A DNA stretch of 42,412 nucleotides from Parachlamydiaceae bacterium (GCA_013813265.1 JACCRY010000043.1:1-42412), one strand, 5' to 3'; positions 8,674 to 17,345 are shown, numbered from the stretch's first letter. Numbers and translations: made by a program. The notes: generated by a model not told the origin, from the letters alone.

Positions 8674-8702
8674 TTGAAGCCAAATCCTCATAATGCTATA
8701 AT
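8674..8702 (+). promoter_or_regulatory. Candidate promoter of the 8734-9776 gene pair
   Basis: TTGAAG (8674-8679) and TATAAT (8697-8702) are separated by exactly 17 bp, 31 bp before the ATG at 8734. The surrounding DNA is AT-rich. The rest of 8514-8673 shows no gene. Confidence 0.55.
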
Positions 8703-8733
8703 AACAGTGCTACAAATCTAAAAACGGTATTCT

Positions 8734-9048
8734 ATGAACTTCTTTAATATTAATTTTGACCAAAACCAAGCCCAACTATTTATTGCTGGTCCACAGCAAA
8801 TCGAAAATAAGGTCGTGTTAAAAGTTGATGAATACGGCTTGCGATTTGTTCGCCTTACGGATACCTCTTTCTTTGAAGTTGTCCAAGCTTGGTTTGGTTA
8901 TGGTCCTCTAAGCCTCACAAATATTGTCGATTTTATAAGTAAAAATGCTGAAGCTGTTAACGAAGCACTCGAAGATTCGCAGGTCTCTAAAAAAGCTTTT
9001 TTAACAAAAATTAGAGACGCAGTTTTTCACATAATCAAAAATATCTAA
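8734..9048 (+). CDS. Hypothetical protein, 104 aa
   Basis: I do not recognise this protein. It is soluble-looking, with no signal peptide or membrane segment. The N-terminal half is beta-rich and hydrophobic/charged in alternation; the middle has FEVVQAWFGYGPLSLTNI, followed by a helical C-terminal part ending KIRDAVFHIIKNI. There is no clear ribosome site before the ATG, but a good promoter lies 31 bp upstream. The next gene starts 8 bp after the stop, so the two are probably co-transcribed. Short lineage-specific genes like this next to possible effector genes are common in environmental chlamydiae; function unknown. Confidence 0.6.
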   Translation: MNFFNINFDQNQAQLFIAGPQQIENKVVLKVDEYGLRFVRLTDTSFFEVVQAWFGYGPLSLTNIVDFISKNAEAVNEALEDSQVSKKAFLTKIRDAVFHIIKNI

Positions 9049-9056
9049 ATAGGAAA

Positions 9057-9776
9057 GTGGATAGTTTTTCATTAGAAATAATTTTGAAAGATTTAACTTT
9101 TCAGGCCTCCTCGGCACCTTCTGAAATCTTAAATACCTGTATAGAGCTCATTGAACCTCCAGCTCCGAAAGATATGGCAAGAGTGACTCAAGCAAAAATT
9201 CGTAAAAATGGCCGCAAATTTTTAAATATCGCATTAGTGAATAAATGTTTCAGTGATTTGGTTTCTGAAAAGTTAGGAGTTATCAGAACTGTCGGACTCC
9301 TTATGAACAAATATTGTTACTATAATGAAGATAATGAGCGATCCATCGGGAAAAGATATGATTCCATGGCACATCCCCAACTTCTTGATGCCGTATGTAC
9401 ACAACATAAGTACAAACTTACATTTAGTACATTTCATACATACGATGCTTCCATCGATGATGACATTCGGCAAATTGTGACTTTAACTCCGCAGAGTATA
9501 AACTGCCTTACCGAATTGCGCTGTAGGACGGAAGTCCCTGTTCTTTATGTAGCATGCGCAAATGAGAGTATACCCTTATCAACCATTAATTTTTTACTTG
9601 AAAATGGAGCTGATCCAGAACAAGAAATCCTCGATAATCAAGCAAAAAGAAAAACCATTCTGGCAGATTTGGAAGAAAACGATTTGGATCAAATTCGACT
9701 AGATGCTCTTAAGGAATTATTCCAGAAGCATAGAAATAAAAACTCTGTTCAAGTTGAAGAGATTGAAGAGATCTAA
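9057..9776 (+). CDS. Hypothetical protein with F-box-like and ankyrin-like segments (candidate effector)
   Basis: The 239-aa ORF starts with GTG, with AGGA directly before it; a GTG start is likely because no in-frame ATG gives a better site nearby. Around residues 35-75 the text PAPKDMARVTQ...FLNIALVNKCFSDLVSEKL resembles an F-box-type helical motif. At about 160-185, PVLYVACANESIPLSTINFL plus LENGADPE matches one ankyrin repeat in pattern. A charged tail ends the protein. Both assignments are by eye and could fail a profile search. Environmental chlamydiae carry large families of F-box, BTB and ankyrin proteins thought to act on host ubiquitin pathways, so a secreted effector is plausible but not shown. 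Paired with the 104-aa gene upstream. Confidence 0.6.
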   Translation: MDSFSLEIILKDLTFQASSAPSEILNTCIELIEPPAPKDMARVTQAKIRKNGRKFLNIALVNKCFSDLVSEKLGVIRTVGLLMNKYCYYNEDNERSIGKRYDSMAHPQLLDAVCTQHKYKLTFSTFHTYDASIDDDIRQIVTLTPQSINCLTELRCRTEVPVLYVACANESIPLSTINFLLENGADPEQEILDNQAKRKTILADLEENDLDQIRLDALKELFQKHRNKNSVQVEEIEEI

Positions 9777-9787
9777 GAGATCTAAAA

Positions 9788-9997
9788 CTAATCTTCTAGA
9801 ATGGTATCTTCATCAATGATGTTTTGGGCGCCATGCAGTAGATAGGAAGCGAGAACAGGGTCTCCCTGATAACTCATTTCTACCTGCATTTGCCCATTTT
9901 CCTGTGGGCCGTCGCAAGTGACCAAAACATAACAGGCGTGATTCTTTGCGAGTCGTGCTTTAACTGACTTATCAACATCTGCTTTTGCCTTCGTCAT
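9788..9997 (-). CDS. Small hypothetical protein, 69 aa
   Basis: Not recognised. The chosen ATG at 9997 follows AAGGGAGAGAAA, a good ribosome site, rather than the upstream ATG at 10024. The protein begins with a lysine-rich stretch (MTKAKADVDKSVKARLAKN), then CYVLVTCDGPQENGQMQVEM, a beta-strand-rich part, and an acidic end (IIDEDTILED). No membrane segment. It runs convergent to the candidate effector gene, whose stop is 11 bp away, and divergent from the ast-type operon. Confidence 0.6.
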   Translation of the reverse strand: MTKAKADVDKSVKARLAKNHACYVLVTCDGPQENGQMQVEMSYQGDPVLASYLLHGAQNIIDEDTILED

Positions 9998-10450
9998 TTT
10001 CTCTCCCTTAAATTGCTTGAGCACACATTTAACCCATATGGGCCAGTTTCGTCAAGTTACAAGACCCTCGGATTTATTACAAATTCATTTCTTAATTCTT
10101 TTATGGAGAATAGCAAAATTCCAAAAACAAACAGAACGCTGAGAGTTGACAAGAAAAAATAAAATCTTAAACCCTTTAGAGTTAACTTTATATGTTAACT
10201 ACCTTCATTAAAAAGATCATGTTCACATTTCACAGTGAATACTTCAGTCTTAACCCTGACGTCTGTTGCGAGACGCAACAGACTACATTAGTCTACAGCG
10301 TCTCGCAGCAGAAACTCTCTGTCTTAAGGCTTTGAAGACTACCAAAAAAGATCAAACAAGCTATTTTTCAAGCTTTGCATCTCCTCTTTAAAATAAAACA
10401 TTGTCACCGATTACCTTCACCCTTTACAGTTCAAATAATAGGGGGTGCGA
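9998..10450. promoter_or_regulatory. Upstream region of the ast-type operon with inverted repeats
   Basis: This 453-bp gap has no supported ORF. It holds TTGACA at 10146-10151 without a convincing partner, the palindrome AGTTAAC-7-GTTAACT at 10180-10200 that could be an operator, and a large imperfect inverted repeat at 10242-10337. The operon start codon follows at 10451 after a GGGGG ribosome site. The promoter itself could not be fixed. Confidence 0.45.
10242..10337. repeat. Imperfect inverted repeat with two alternative hairpins
   Basis: Hairpin A is GTCTGTTGCG-AGA-CGCAACAGAC at 10261-10283, perfect over 10 bp. Hairpin B pairs CTGTTGCGAGACG (10263-10275) with CGTCTCGCAGCAG (10299-10311), one mismatch, and excludes A. 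The outer arms (CTTCA...CTTAA at 10242-10252 and TTAAGG...TGAAG at 10324-10337) also pair loosely. It could be an attenuator-like leader element or a decayed palindromic repeat. Confidence 0.5.
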
Positions 10451-11674
10451 ATGAACGCGCTAATCGAACAGCTCGAAATTTCTAGAGAAGAAGAAGAAGC
10501 ACTAGTCGATACCCTGCAAGTTTGGTCATCCATTAATAGTCACAGCACAAATCTTGCCGGTCTTGAGAAAATGCTTCTTACGTTAGATGCTGCATTTTCC
10601 CCTCTCAAAGCAAAAAGTGTTCGCATAAAGCTCCCTGAACGAAACTCATTCGATAATAAAGGGAACAAGATTTCAAGATACTCCGGGGACGCCCTGCAGA
10701 TCAAAATCAGACCTGAAGCTCCCTTCCAATTTCTCCTCGCAGGGCACATGGATACAGTTTTCGAGCCTCAAAGCCCCTTTCAAAAAGCTAAGCTTATCGC
10801 AGACAATCGTCTTCATGGCCCAGGTGTTGCAGATATGAAGGGCGGCATCCTCATTATGCTGACAGCCCTAAAACTATTTGAACGCTTGCCCTTCGCTAAA
10901 AATATTGGGTGGCAAGTCCTATTAACTCCCGATGAAGAGATTGGCTCACCAAGTTCTGAAGCCCTGTATAGACAGGCTGCTAAGGAAACAAATATCGGCC
11001 TTATTTTTGAGCCAGCATTCCCTGATGGCAATTTAGTGAGTGCACGCAAAGGCTCTGCAAATTTTCTTGTTGTTGCCAGAGGACGTGCAGCTCATGCAGG
11101 ACGCGATTTCCATGCTGGGCGTAGCGCGATTGTAGCACTTGCCCATTATATCGTATTGGTACACGATCTAAATTCTCGCTACCCTAGTGCAACGCTCAAT
11201 ATCGGAAAAATTGAGGGAGGTGAAGCGGCTAATATAGTTCCGGAGCTAGCTAGCTGTCATATCAATATACGAGCTAACAGCAGCCTTGAGCTCAATCAAA
11301 TTTCAGAAGAACTTCAACAGATAACCATTAAAGCAATTTTTGCTTTTACATCAACAGAAGATGGGATCACTTTAACAGCCTATCCTCATTCCCGACGTGA
11401 CCCAAAACAATTCGATCAAAAAACACTTTTGCTATTTGAAAACGTGAAACAGTGTGGCGAAGTGCTTAAACTCGATATACTCTGGAAAGAAAGTGGTGGA
11501 GTTTCCGATGGCAATATTTTATCTGCAGAAGGCCTTCCGACTGTGGATACCCTTGGTGCTGTCGGAGGCAATTTACATACACCGAACGAATATATTGAAA
11601 TAAAAAGTCTGAAAGAACGCGCTCAACTTACAGCCCTTTTGTTAAGCAAGTACGCCTCACATAAGGATATATAA
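10451..11674 (+). CDS. M20 family metallopeptidase (carboxypeptidase G2/ArgE/DapE-like), possible succinylglutamate desuccinylase
   Basis: The 407-aa protein has the full M20 metal and catalytic set: H99 and D101 in AGHMDTV, D128 in GPGVADMKGG, E162/E163 in DEEIG, E187 in FEPAF, and H376 near the end in NLHTPNE. The layout is closest to carboxypeptidase G2-like enzymes that release C-terminal glutamate, with the dimerisation domain at about 200-310. An upstream GTG at 10445 is in frame, but ATG 10451 after GGGGG looks better. It opens a five-gene cluster with an aminotransferase, astA, astD and astB. That operon lacks the usual M14-type AstE, so I infer that this enzyme removes succinate from N-succinylglutamate. 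Alternatives: an acetylornithine or folate-type amidohydrolase. Confidence 0.75.
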   Translation: MNALIEQLEISREEEEALVDTLQVWSSINSHSTNLAGLEKMLLTLDAAFSPLKAKSVRIKLPERNSFDNKGNKISRYSGDALQIKIRPEAPFQFLLAGHMDTVFEPQSPFQKAKLIADNRLHGPGVADMKGGILIMLTALKLFERLPFAKNIGWQVLLTPDEEIGSPSSEALYRQAAKETNIGLIFEPAFPDGNLVSARKGSANFLVVARGRAAHAGRDFHAGRSAIVALAHYIVLVHDLNSRYPSATLNIGKIEGGEAANIVPELASCHINIRANSSLELNQISEELQQITIKAIFAFTSTEDGITLTAYPHSRRDPKQFDQKTLLLFENVKQCGEVLKLDILWKESGGVSDGNILSAEGLPTVDTLGAVGGNLHTPNEYIEIKSLKERAQLTALLLSKYASHKDI

Positions 11675-11679
11675 AAAAT

Positions 11680-13053
11680 ATGGCTTCTTCAGATCTATTT
11701 GTTAACGCATTGCTCAAGGATCACCGAGTAGCTACAGCTAAAGAGCTCCTGCTTGCAGCTCTTCAGGATGGACAAAAAGAAATCTGCTCCGTACGTCCTC
11801 CAAACCCAAACCTAAAACATAGCTACGACGAAACGATTGCACGTTTTTCCAAATCCCGGGGTGGGCCTCTCTGGTTTCCTTATCTAGGTAGTGGTATTGG
11901 CAATGGACCCTTAGTGGAACTTTTAGATGGAAGCGTCAAATACGATTTTATTTCTGGGATTGGAGTCCATTTTTTTGGTCATAGCCATCCAGCTCTCCTG
12001 GACGCATCCATTGATGCAGCTTTATCCGATGTAGCTATCCAAGGACACTTGCAACAAAATGGAGACAGTGTTGAGCTATCGATGTTGTTGACAGAAGCTT
12101 CAAAACTCCCCCATTGCTTTCTTTCAACATCCGGAGCTATGGCAACGGAAAACGCTTTGAAAATTGCTTTTCAAAAAAACTTTCCGGCTCAACGTATACT
12201 TGCGTTCAATCGTTGTTTTGCTGGGCGGACTCTTGCTCTGGCTCAAATCACAGATAAACCTCTCTTTCGCGAAGGACTGCCTCCAACACTTCTTGTCGAT
12301 TACGTTCCATTTTTTGATCCTTTGCGTCCGGAAGAAAGCTCCCAGGAAACTCTTCGCGCAATCCAAAAGCAGATCTCACGCTACCCTAAAGGGCATGCTG
12401 CAATGGTCTTTGAACTTGTGCAAGGAGAGGGCGGTTCCTATCCAGGCACCTCTGAATTTTTTATTCCGATCATGCAACTTCTTAAAGAAAATCATATTGC
12501 TGTCTTTGTAGATGAAGTACAGACGTTTGGACGGACTCCCCAGCTCTTTGCTTATCAATATTTTGGGCTGCAAGATTATATTGATATATGTTCAATCGGT
12601 AAGCTTTCTCAGGTTTGCGCCACTTTGTTTAGGGATGAATATAAGCCAAAGCCTGGTCTTTTGAGCCAAACCTTTACTGGGGGTACTGCGTCAATTCGTT
12701 GCACTATTGCCATTCTTAAGATCCTTTTGCAGGGTGATTTCTATGGACCTGGAGGAAGGATTGCACGGCTTCATGCTTTTTTTGTGGAAAAATTTCTTGA
12801 AATTGCAAAAAGGCATCCTGGAACAGTAAATGGCCCTTTTGGTCTTGGAGGACTTGTTGCCTTTACTCCATTCGACGGAGATGCTGAATACACCAAAAAA
12901 ATTGTTCACGCGCTTTTTGATGAAGGGCTTTTGTGCTTTATTGCAGGATCCTCTCCGACAAGAATCCGTATGTTGCCACCATTTGCGATCTTAAAAGAAG
13001 CAGATATCATTGCCGCGACAGCAATCATCGAAAAGATTCTTATCCAAGGTTAA
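11680..13053 (+). CDS. Class III PLP-dependent aminotransferase (probable succinylornithine transaminase, AstC role)
   Basis: The 457-aa protein carries the class III fold marks: SGAMATENALKIAFQ for phosphate binding (about residues 149-163), FVDEVQTFGRT with D278 for the PLP ring nitrogen, SIGKLSQ with K308 as the Schiff-base lysine, and TFTGGT shortly after. It lies 5 bp after the M20 gene and 3 bp before astA, so the cluster is surely one transcript. From context it should move the amino group of N2-succinylornithine to 2-oxoglutarate. The sequence itself looks at least as close to lysine 6-aminotransferase/GABA transaminase types as to AstC/ArgD, so the assignment rests on the operon. It has an N-terminal extension of about 30 residues before the domain. 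Confidence 0.8.
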   Translation: MASSDLFVNALLKDHRVATAKELLLAALQDGQKEICSVRPPNPNLKHSYDETIARFSKSRGGPLWFPYLGSGIGNGPLVELLDGSVKYDFISGIGVHFFGHSHPALLDASIDAALSDVAIQGHLQQNGDSVELSMLLTEASKLPHCFLSTSGAMATENALKIAFQKNFPAQRILAFNRCFAGRTLALAQITDKPLFREGLPPTLLVDYVPFFDPLRPEESSQETLRAIQKQISRYPKGHAAMVFELVQGEGGSYPGTSEFFIPIMQLLKENHIAVFVDEVQTFGRTPQLFAYQYFGLQDYIDICSIGKLSQVCATLFRDEYKPKPGLLSQTFTGGTASIRCTIAILKILLQGDFYGPGGRIARLHAFFVEKFLEIAKRHPGTVNGPFGLGGLVAFTPFDGDAEYTKKIVHALFDEGLLCFIAGSSPTRIRMLPPFAILKEADIIAATAIIEKILIQG

Positions 13054-13056
13054 ATT

Positions 13057-14091
13057 ATGCATATCATAAGACCCATTGAAGAGCGGGATGAAGATTCTTT
13101 AATACAGCTTGCTAATCACGCAAAAGCTGGACTTCCTACTTTACCGCGCGATTCAAATCGACTAAAGGTAAAACTTGTAAATTCTTTGAAAGCTTTTTCA
13201 GCAACAGCACCTTTCATTCGTCATGAACAATATTTTTTTGTTTTGGAAAATCTAGAAACTGACACAATAGAGGGTTGCTGTGCCATTCATACTTCTACAA
13301 AATCCCCTATCCCTAACTATTATTATAGCCTGGAAACTATACGGATTCCCAGAAGATCGTTGGACCTGATGTCGCTAGAACATGAATTGCTTTTTCCGCA
13401 GGCTCATGAGGATGACAGCTCAAAAATTTGCACGCTCTACCTTTCTGCTGAATGCCGAAAATCTGGTCTTGGCCGCTTACTTTCACTTAGCCGTTTTTTA
13501 TTTATCGCCTGCCATCCTGAACGTTTTGAGAAAAAAATGACCTCTGAAATGCGTGGCGTTCTTGACCCTTCAGGAAAATCTCCTTTTTGGGAAGCCATAG
13601 GTCGTCATTTTTGCGATATCGATTGCGATATACTACAATCTCTTTATGAAACAGAAAGGCACATTGCCGGTGAAATCATACCACACTTTCCTATCTACTG
13701 TATTCTTCTGCCGAAAGATGCCCAAGAGGCAATTGGACAAGTGCATTCTCTTACTAGTCCTGCAATGAAAATGCTTTATGACGAGGGTTTTCAAAAGTAT
13801 AATGTAATCGATGTCTTTGACGGAGGACCTCACCTTATGGCTTCGACTGATAACATCAGAACAATTAAAACGTCTAAAAAAGTTATTGTAAAAGCAATCG
13901 TTAATGAGAGAGAAACGAACAAAATTTTTGAACATAAACTTCTTTCAAATACGAAGCTTAATTTTCGAGCTTGCCATCAAGAGATTTGTCTTGAAGATGA
14001 AGAGAAAAGCGTTATCCTTAATAAAGCAACTGCTGATGCGTTAATGGTCGAGCCTGGCGATGAAATTTGCTATAACACATTACGGGGTTGA
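13057..14091 (+). CDS. astA: Arginine N-succinyltransferase
   Basis: The 344-aa protein has the length and blocks of AstA: MHIIRPIEERDEDSLIQLA at the start, GLPTLPRD at about 25-32, EGCCAIHT at about 72-79, LYLSAECRKSGLGRLLSLSR at about 128-147 (the acetyl-CoA-fold pyrophosphate loop region) and SEMRGVLDPSGKSPFWEAIG at about 164-183. It would transfer succinyl from succinyl-CoA to the alpha-amino group of arginine in the cytoplasm, the first step of the AST pathway. The start is 3 bp after the aminotransferase stop; astD follows after 34 bp with its own ribosome site. No truncation is seen. The assignment is firm because no other family shares these motifs. Confidence 0.9.
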   Translation: MHIIRPIEERDEDSLIQLANHAKAGLPTLPRDSNRLKVKLVNSLKAFSATAPFIRHEQYFFVLENLETDTIEGCCAIHTSTKSPIPNYYYSLETIRIPRRSLDLMSLEHELLFPQAHEDDSSKICTLYLSAECRKSGLGRLLSLSRFLFIACHPERFEKKMTSEMRGVLDPSGKSPFWEAIGRHFCDIDCDILQSLYETERHIAGEIIPHFPIYCILLPKDAQEAIGQVHSLTSPAMKMLYDEGFQKYNVIDVFDGGPHLMASTDNIRTIKTSKKVIVKAIVNERETNKIFEHKLLSNTKLNFRACHQEICLEDEEKSVILNKATADALMVEPGDEICYNTLRG

Positions 14092-14125
14092 ATCTGCGTC
14101 TTAGAGCCCATACTATAGGAATTAT

Positions 14126-15622
14126 ATGAATAATGCTGCTTCTCTCTACATCAATAATGAATGGGTCAAGGGCTCCGGAACTCCCTTAAGTTCTTACAAT
14201 CCCGCAATGGGTGAGCTCATATGGCAAGGAACCACTGCAGAAAAGGTGGATATTGACAATGTAATTGCTGCAGCTCGCTCGGCACAGCAACCATGGTCGG
14301 ACACGCCTTTAAAAGAAAGAAAACAATTGCTGTTAACTTTCAAAGATCTTCTAGCAAAAGAAAAAGATGACCTCGCAGAAACAATTTCTTTAGAAAATGG
14401 AAAGCCTCTTTGGGAATCTAAAAACGAAGTGACCGCAATGATCGGAAAAGTCGACATTTCAATTGAGGCCTATAATCTCCGCTGTCCAGAAGTTATTAAA
14501 GGTGCTGTGGGTTCACAACAATCCATCATGAGACATCGTCCCCATGGCGTTATTGCTGTTTTTGGCCCATTTAACTTTCCAGGCCATTTACCGAATGGAC
14601 ATTTTATCCCCGCTCTCCTTGCAGGCAATACGGTTATTTTTAAACCAAGTGAATTAACTCCTTTAGTGGCTGAAAAAACCTTCCGAATCTGGGAACGTGT
14701 CGGGTTACCTCCTGGTGTCATCAACATGGTCCAAGGCGGTCCTTTGACCGGTGCCCTTCTTGCAGAACATCCAGGGTTAGATGGTCTTTTTTTTACAGGA
14801 AGTTGGAAAGTCGGCCAACATTTGACAGAACTTTTCAGTAAAAGTTCAGGCAAAATATTAGCCCTTGAAATGGGAGGCAATAACCCGCTGGTTGTCATGG
14901 GTGTCAAAGATCTTAAAGCTGCAGCCTACACCACCATACAGTCTGCTTATTTGACCTCTGGTCAGCGTTGTTCTTGTGCTAGACGTCTGATTGTCCCCCG
15001 AGGGCCAAATGGTGATGCCTTTTTGGAAGAACTTGTTGCTCTTGTACGAAGTATTCAAGTAGGACCTTATACGCAATCACCGGAACCTTTCATGGGACCC
15101 ATGATCTCGAAAAGTTCAGCTGAAAAACTGCTTGCGACACAAGAGAAGCTCAAACAAGAAGGCGGTATCCCCCTTCTTGAAATGACACCTCTTAAACAAG
15201 GCCCTACTTTCCTTTCTCCTGGCCTGATCGATGTTACAAATATAGCTTCACGTCAGGATGAGGAATATTTTGGCCCACTTCTACAAGTTATCCGCGTTGA
15301 TAACTTTGAAAAAGCCCTTGAAGAAGCATCTCACACAGACTACGGACTTACAGCCGGATTTTTAGGAGATGACAGAAGCCAATTTGACCAGTTTGCTCAG
15401 CATATGAAGGCAGGTATTATTAGTTGGAACTCCCCGACAACAAATGTCAGCAGTGCGCTTCCATTTGGAGGGACAGGTAAAAGCGGAAATTTTCGTCCCA
15501 CAGCTTTTTATGCAGCTGATTATTGTGCCTATCCGGTTACATTTGTAGAGAATGCTACATTAAAGCTTCCAGAAAAATGCGTTCCTGGGTTTGATACATT
15601 AAATGGAGCAAGCACTCAATGA
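14126..15622 (+). CDS. astD: Succinylglutamate-semialdehyde dehydrogenase
   Basis: A complete aldehyde dehydrogenase of 498 aa. It shows the NAD-binding loop FTGSWKVGQ, the general base E248 in LEMGGNNP and the catalytic C282 in SGQRCSCARR, followed by EEYFGPLLQV and PFGGTGKSGN near the end. These features and the early text GVIAVFGPFNFPGHLPNGH fit AstD, which oxidises N-succinylglutamate semialdehyde to N-succinylglutamate. AGGAATTAT precedes the ATG. Its stop overlaps the astB start by 4 nt (ATGA), indicating coupled translation. The function is also supported by astA upstream. Confidence 0.9.
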   Translation: MNNAASLYINNEWVKGSGTPLSSYNPAMGELIWQGTTAEKVDIDNVIAAARSAQQPWSDTPLKERKQLLLTFKDLLAKEKDDLAETISLENGKPLWESKNEVTAMIGKVDISIEAYNLRCPEVIKGAVGSQQSIMRHRPHGVIAVFGPFNFPGHLPNGHFIPALLAGNTVIFKPSELTPLVAEKTFRIWERVGLPPGVINMVQGGPLTGALLAEHPGLDGLFFTGSWKVGQHLTELFSKSSGKILALEMGGNNPLVVMGVKDLKAAAYTTIQSAYLTSGQRCSCARRLIVPRGPNGDAFLEELVALVRSIQVGPYTQSPEPFMGPMISKSSAEKLLATQEKLKQEGGIPLLEMTPLKQGPTFLSPGLIDVTNIASRQDEEYFGPLLQVIRVDNFEKALEEASHTDYGLTAGFLGDDRSQFDQFAQHMKAGIISWNSPTTNVSSALPFGGTGKSGNFRPTAFYAADYCAYPVTFVENATLKLPEKCVPGFDTLNGASTQ

Positions 15623-16938
15623 GTTTTGAAGTCAATTTTGATGCCCTTGTTGGACCCACCCACAATTACAGCGGTCTTGCCTATGGCAATATTGCCTCAA
15701 AGGACAACCAGCTTACAACTTCAAATCCGCAGGCTGCAGCATTGCAGGGCTTAGAAAAAATGCGCTTTTTAGACTCGCTTGGCATCAAACAAGGAATTAT
15801 TCCGCCGCAGCGACGTCCACTTCTTGATGTATTAAGAAGTCTTGGATATCGGGGGCAAGATGATGAAATCTTACTAAAAGCATGGAAATTAGATCCTCAT
15901 ATTTTATTATCCATAAGTTCTGCTGCTAGCATGTGGGCAGCAAATAGTGCTACAGTAACACCTTCATGCGACAGCAATACTGGACTTGTACATATTACAC
16001 CAGCAAATCTCTCTAGTAAATTTCATCGAGCAATAGAAGCTCCGGCTACAGGAAGAATTCTAAAAACGATCTTTTCCGATTCTCGTTATTTCGTACATCA
16101 CGAACCTCTTCCGAGCGGGACCTATTTTAGCGATGAAGGAGCTGCAAATCACACCTGTTTCAACAGAAAGCATGGGACTTCCGGAGTGCATTTATTTGTC
16201 TACGGGCGTACCAGCTTTCAACAGAATCTTTATTCACCAAAATTATTTCCCGCACGACAAACGCTCGAAGCGAGCCAAGCAATTGCAAGGCTCCATCAAA
16301 TAGATCCTAAGCAAATCCTTTTTTTACAACAAAACCCTCTTGCAATTGATGCAGGTGCTTTTCACAATGATGTCATAGCAGTCGGAAATAATATTGCATT
16401 GCTCTATCATGAAAAAGCTTTTTGTAATGAGGAAAATTCTCTTGAAAAGCTCGGAAAAGCGATATTGGAAACATGCAATTTCCCTATGCAAAGTATTAGG
16501 GTAACAGAAAAACAAGTCCCCCTTAAAGATGCGATCGAATCTTATCTTTTTAATTCACAACTCGTAACTCTTCCTGACTTTTCGATGGCTCTTATTACTC
16601 CTATGGAATGTCAAGGAGTTCCTTCCGTTTATGCCTTTTTAAATGAACTGACCCAAAATCCTGGTAATTCGATCGGTAAGATTCATTATTTTAATCTGCA
16701 TCAAAGCATGCGTAACGGAGGTGGCCCTGCTTGCTTGCGCTTACGGATTGTACTCACAGAAGCTGAATTGCAAGCGGTCAATCCACACTATTTATTTACA
16801 GAGGAACTTTACGATAAACTAGTCGCATGCATCAAAAAGCACTACCGAACAAGTTTGGTGGCGAAAGATCTAGCTGATCCTGTTTTTTTTAAAGAAGCAC
16901 AAGCGGCTTATGATGCCTTGGATAAAATCTTCAGTTAA
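15619..16938 (+). CDS. astB: N-succinylarginine dihydrolase
   Basis: The 439-aa protein begins with FEVNFDALVGPTHNYSGLAY, the AstB start block, and is of the usual length. The catalytic triad positions are visible: E173 in SDEGAANHT, H249 in GAFHNDVIAV and C372 in GGPACLRLRI, matching the Glu/His/Cys triad of the guanidino-modifying fold. It would hydrolyse N2-succinylarginine to succinylornithine, two ammonia and carbon dioxide. It starts inside the astD stop (ATGA) and ends tail to tail with vapC, the stops overlapping by 4 nt. This closes the arginine catabolic cluster. Confidence 0.93.
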   Translation: MSFEVNFDALVGPTHNYSGLAYGNIASKDNQLTTSNPQAAALQGLEKMRFLDSLGIKQGIIPPQRRPLLDVLRSLGYRGQDDEILLKAWKLDPHILLSISSAASMWAANSATVTPSCDSNTGLVHITPANLSSKFHRAIEAPATGRILKTIFSDSRYFVHHEPLPSGTYFSDEGAANHTCFNRKHGTSGVHLFVYGRTSFQQNLYSPKLFPARQTLEASQAIARLHQIDPKQILFLQQNPLAIDAGAFHNDVIAVGNNIALLYHEKAFCNEENSLEKLGKAILETCNFPMQSIRVTEKQVPLKDAIESYLFNSQLVTLPDFSMALITPMECQGVPSVYAFLNELTQNPGNSIGKIHYFNLHQSMRNGGGPACLRLRIVLTEAELQAVNPHYLFTEELYDKLVACIKKHYRTSLVAKDLADPVFFKEAQAAYDALDKIFS

Positions 16939-17345
16939 TTAAGGAGAGGCTTATATATTTCTGAAAGTTGGTCTGCTGCTGCCTCATCTAAAGTATAGGT
17001 GCTTTCACAACCATTATGAGCATTTTGTCGACCAATTAAACAGTCAGTAAAATCTACCTTTTTAGTTCTTTCAAAATCTCTCAGAGCTAAATAAATCACA
17101 TTTTCATTTTCAACTTTAATTTGAGGAACCAGAAGAAGAGCATGGAGAATATGAAGAATTTCTTCTTTTGAAAGTTTATAACATTTTTTTAAAACCCAAA
17201 CAGTCTCACATAAAGTTAGTTGACAAATCCACAAGATTTCTGCGGAATCGACTGTTTTTTCAATCAATTTATTTGCCAACTTAGATTGGATAGGATCATC
17301 TTGAACTAGATAACGGACAAGAACGTTTGTATCTAATCCAATCAC
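16935..17345 (-). CDS. vapC: PIN-domain toxin, VapC family
   Basis: This 136-aa protein is a typical PIN-domain ribonuclease: MIGLDTNVLVRYLVQDDP at the N-terminus with the first acidic residue D5, ETVWVLKKCYKLSKEE in the middle (E about 47), and DFTDCLIGRQNAHNGCESTYT-like text near the end with acidic D98/D101. Family members cut tRNA or rRNA when freed from the antitoxin. The gene starts within the stop of the AbrB-type antitoxin gene (ATGA overlap), the usual toxin-antitoxin arrangement. Its end overlaps the end of astB by 4 nt. The specific RNA target cannot be read from sequence. Confidence 0.88.
   Translation of the reverse strand: MIGLDTNVLVRYLVQDDPIQSKLANKLIEKTVDSAEILWICQLTLCETVWVLKKCYKLSKEEILHILHALLLVPQIKVENENVIYLALRDFERTKKVDFTDCLIGRQNAHNGCESTYTLDEAAADQLSEIYKPLLN

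Noticed and set aside
10146-10174. ast operon promoter from TTGACA at 10146
   Set aside because: No acceptable -10 box at 15-19 bp spacing (AT-rich but weak).
12164-12511. 115-codon plus-strand ORF inside the aminotransferase gene
   Set aside because: Alternate frame of a gene with intact catalytic motifs; no ribosome site.
14470-14907. 145-codon minus-strand ORF inside astD
   Set aside because: Antisense shadow of a strongly coding dehydrogenase; composition (Pro/Arg/Lys-rich) reflects the other strand.
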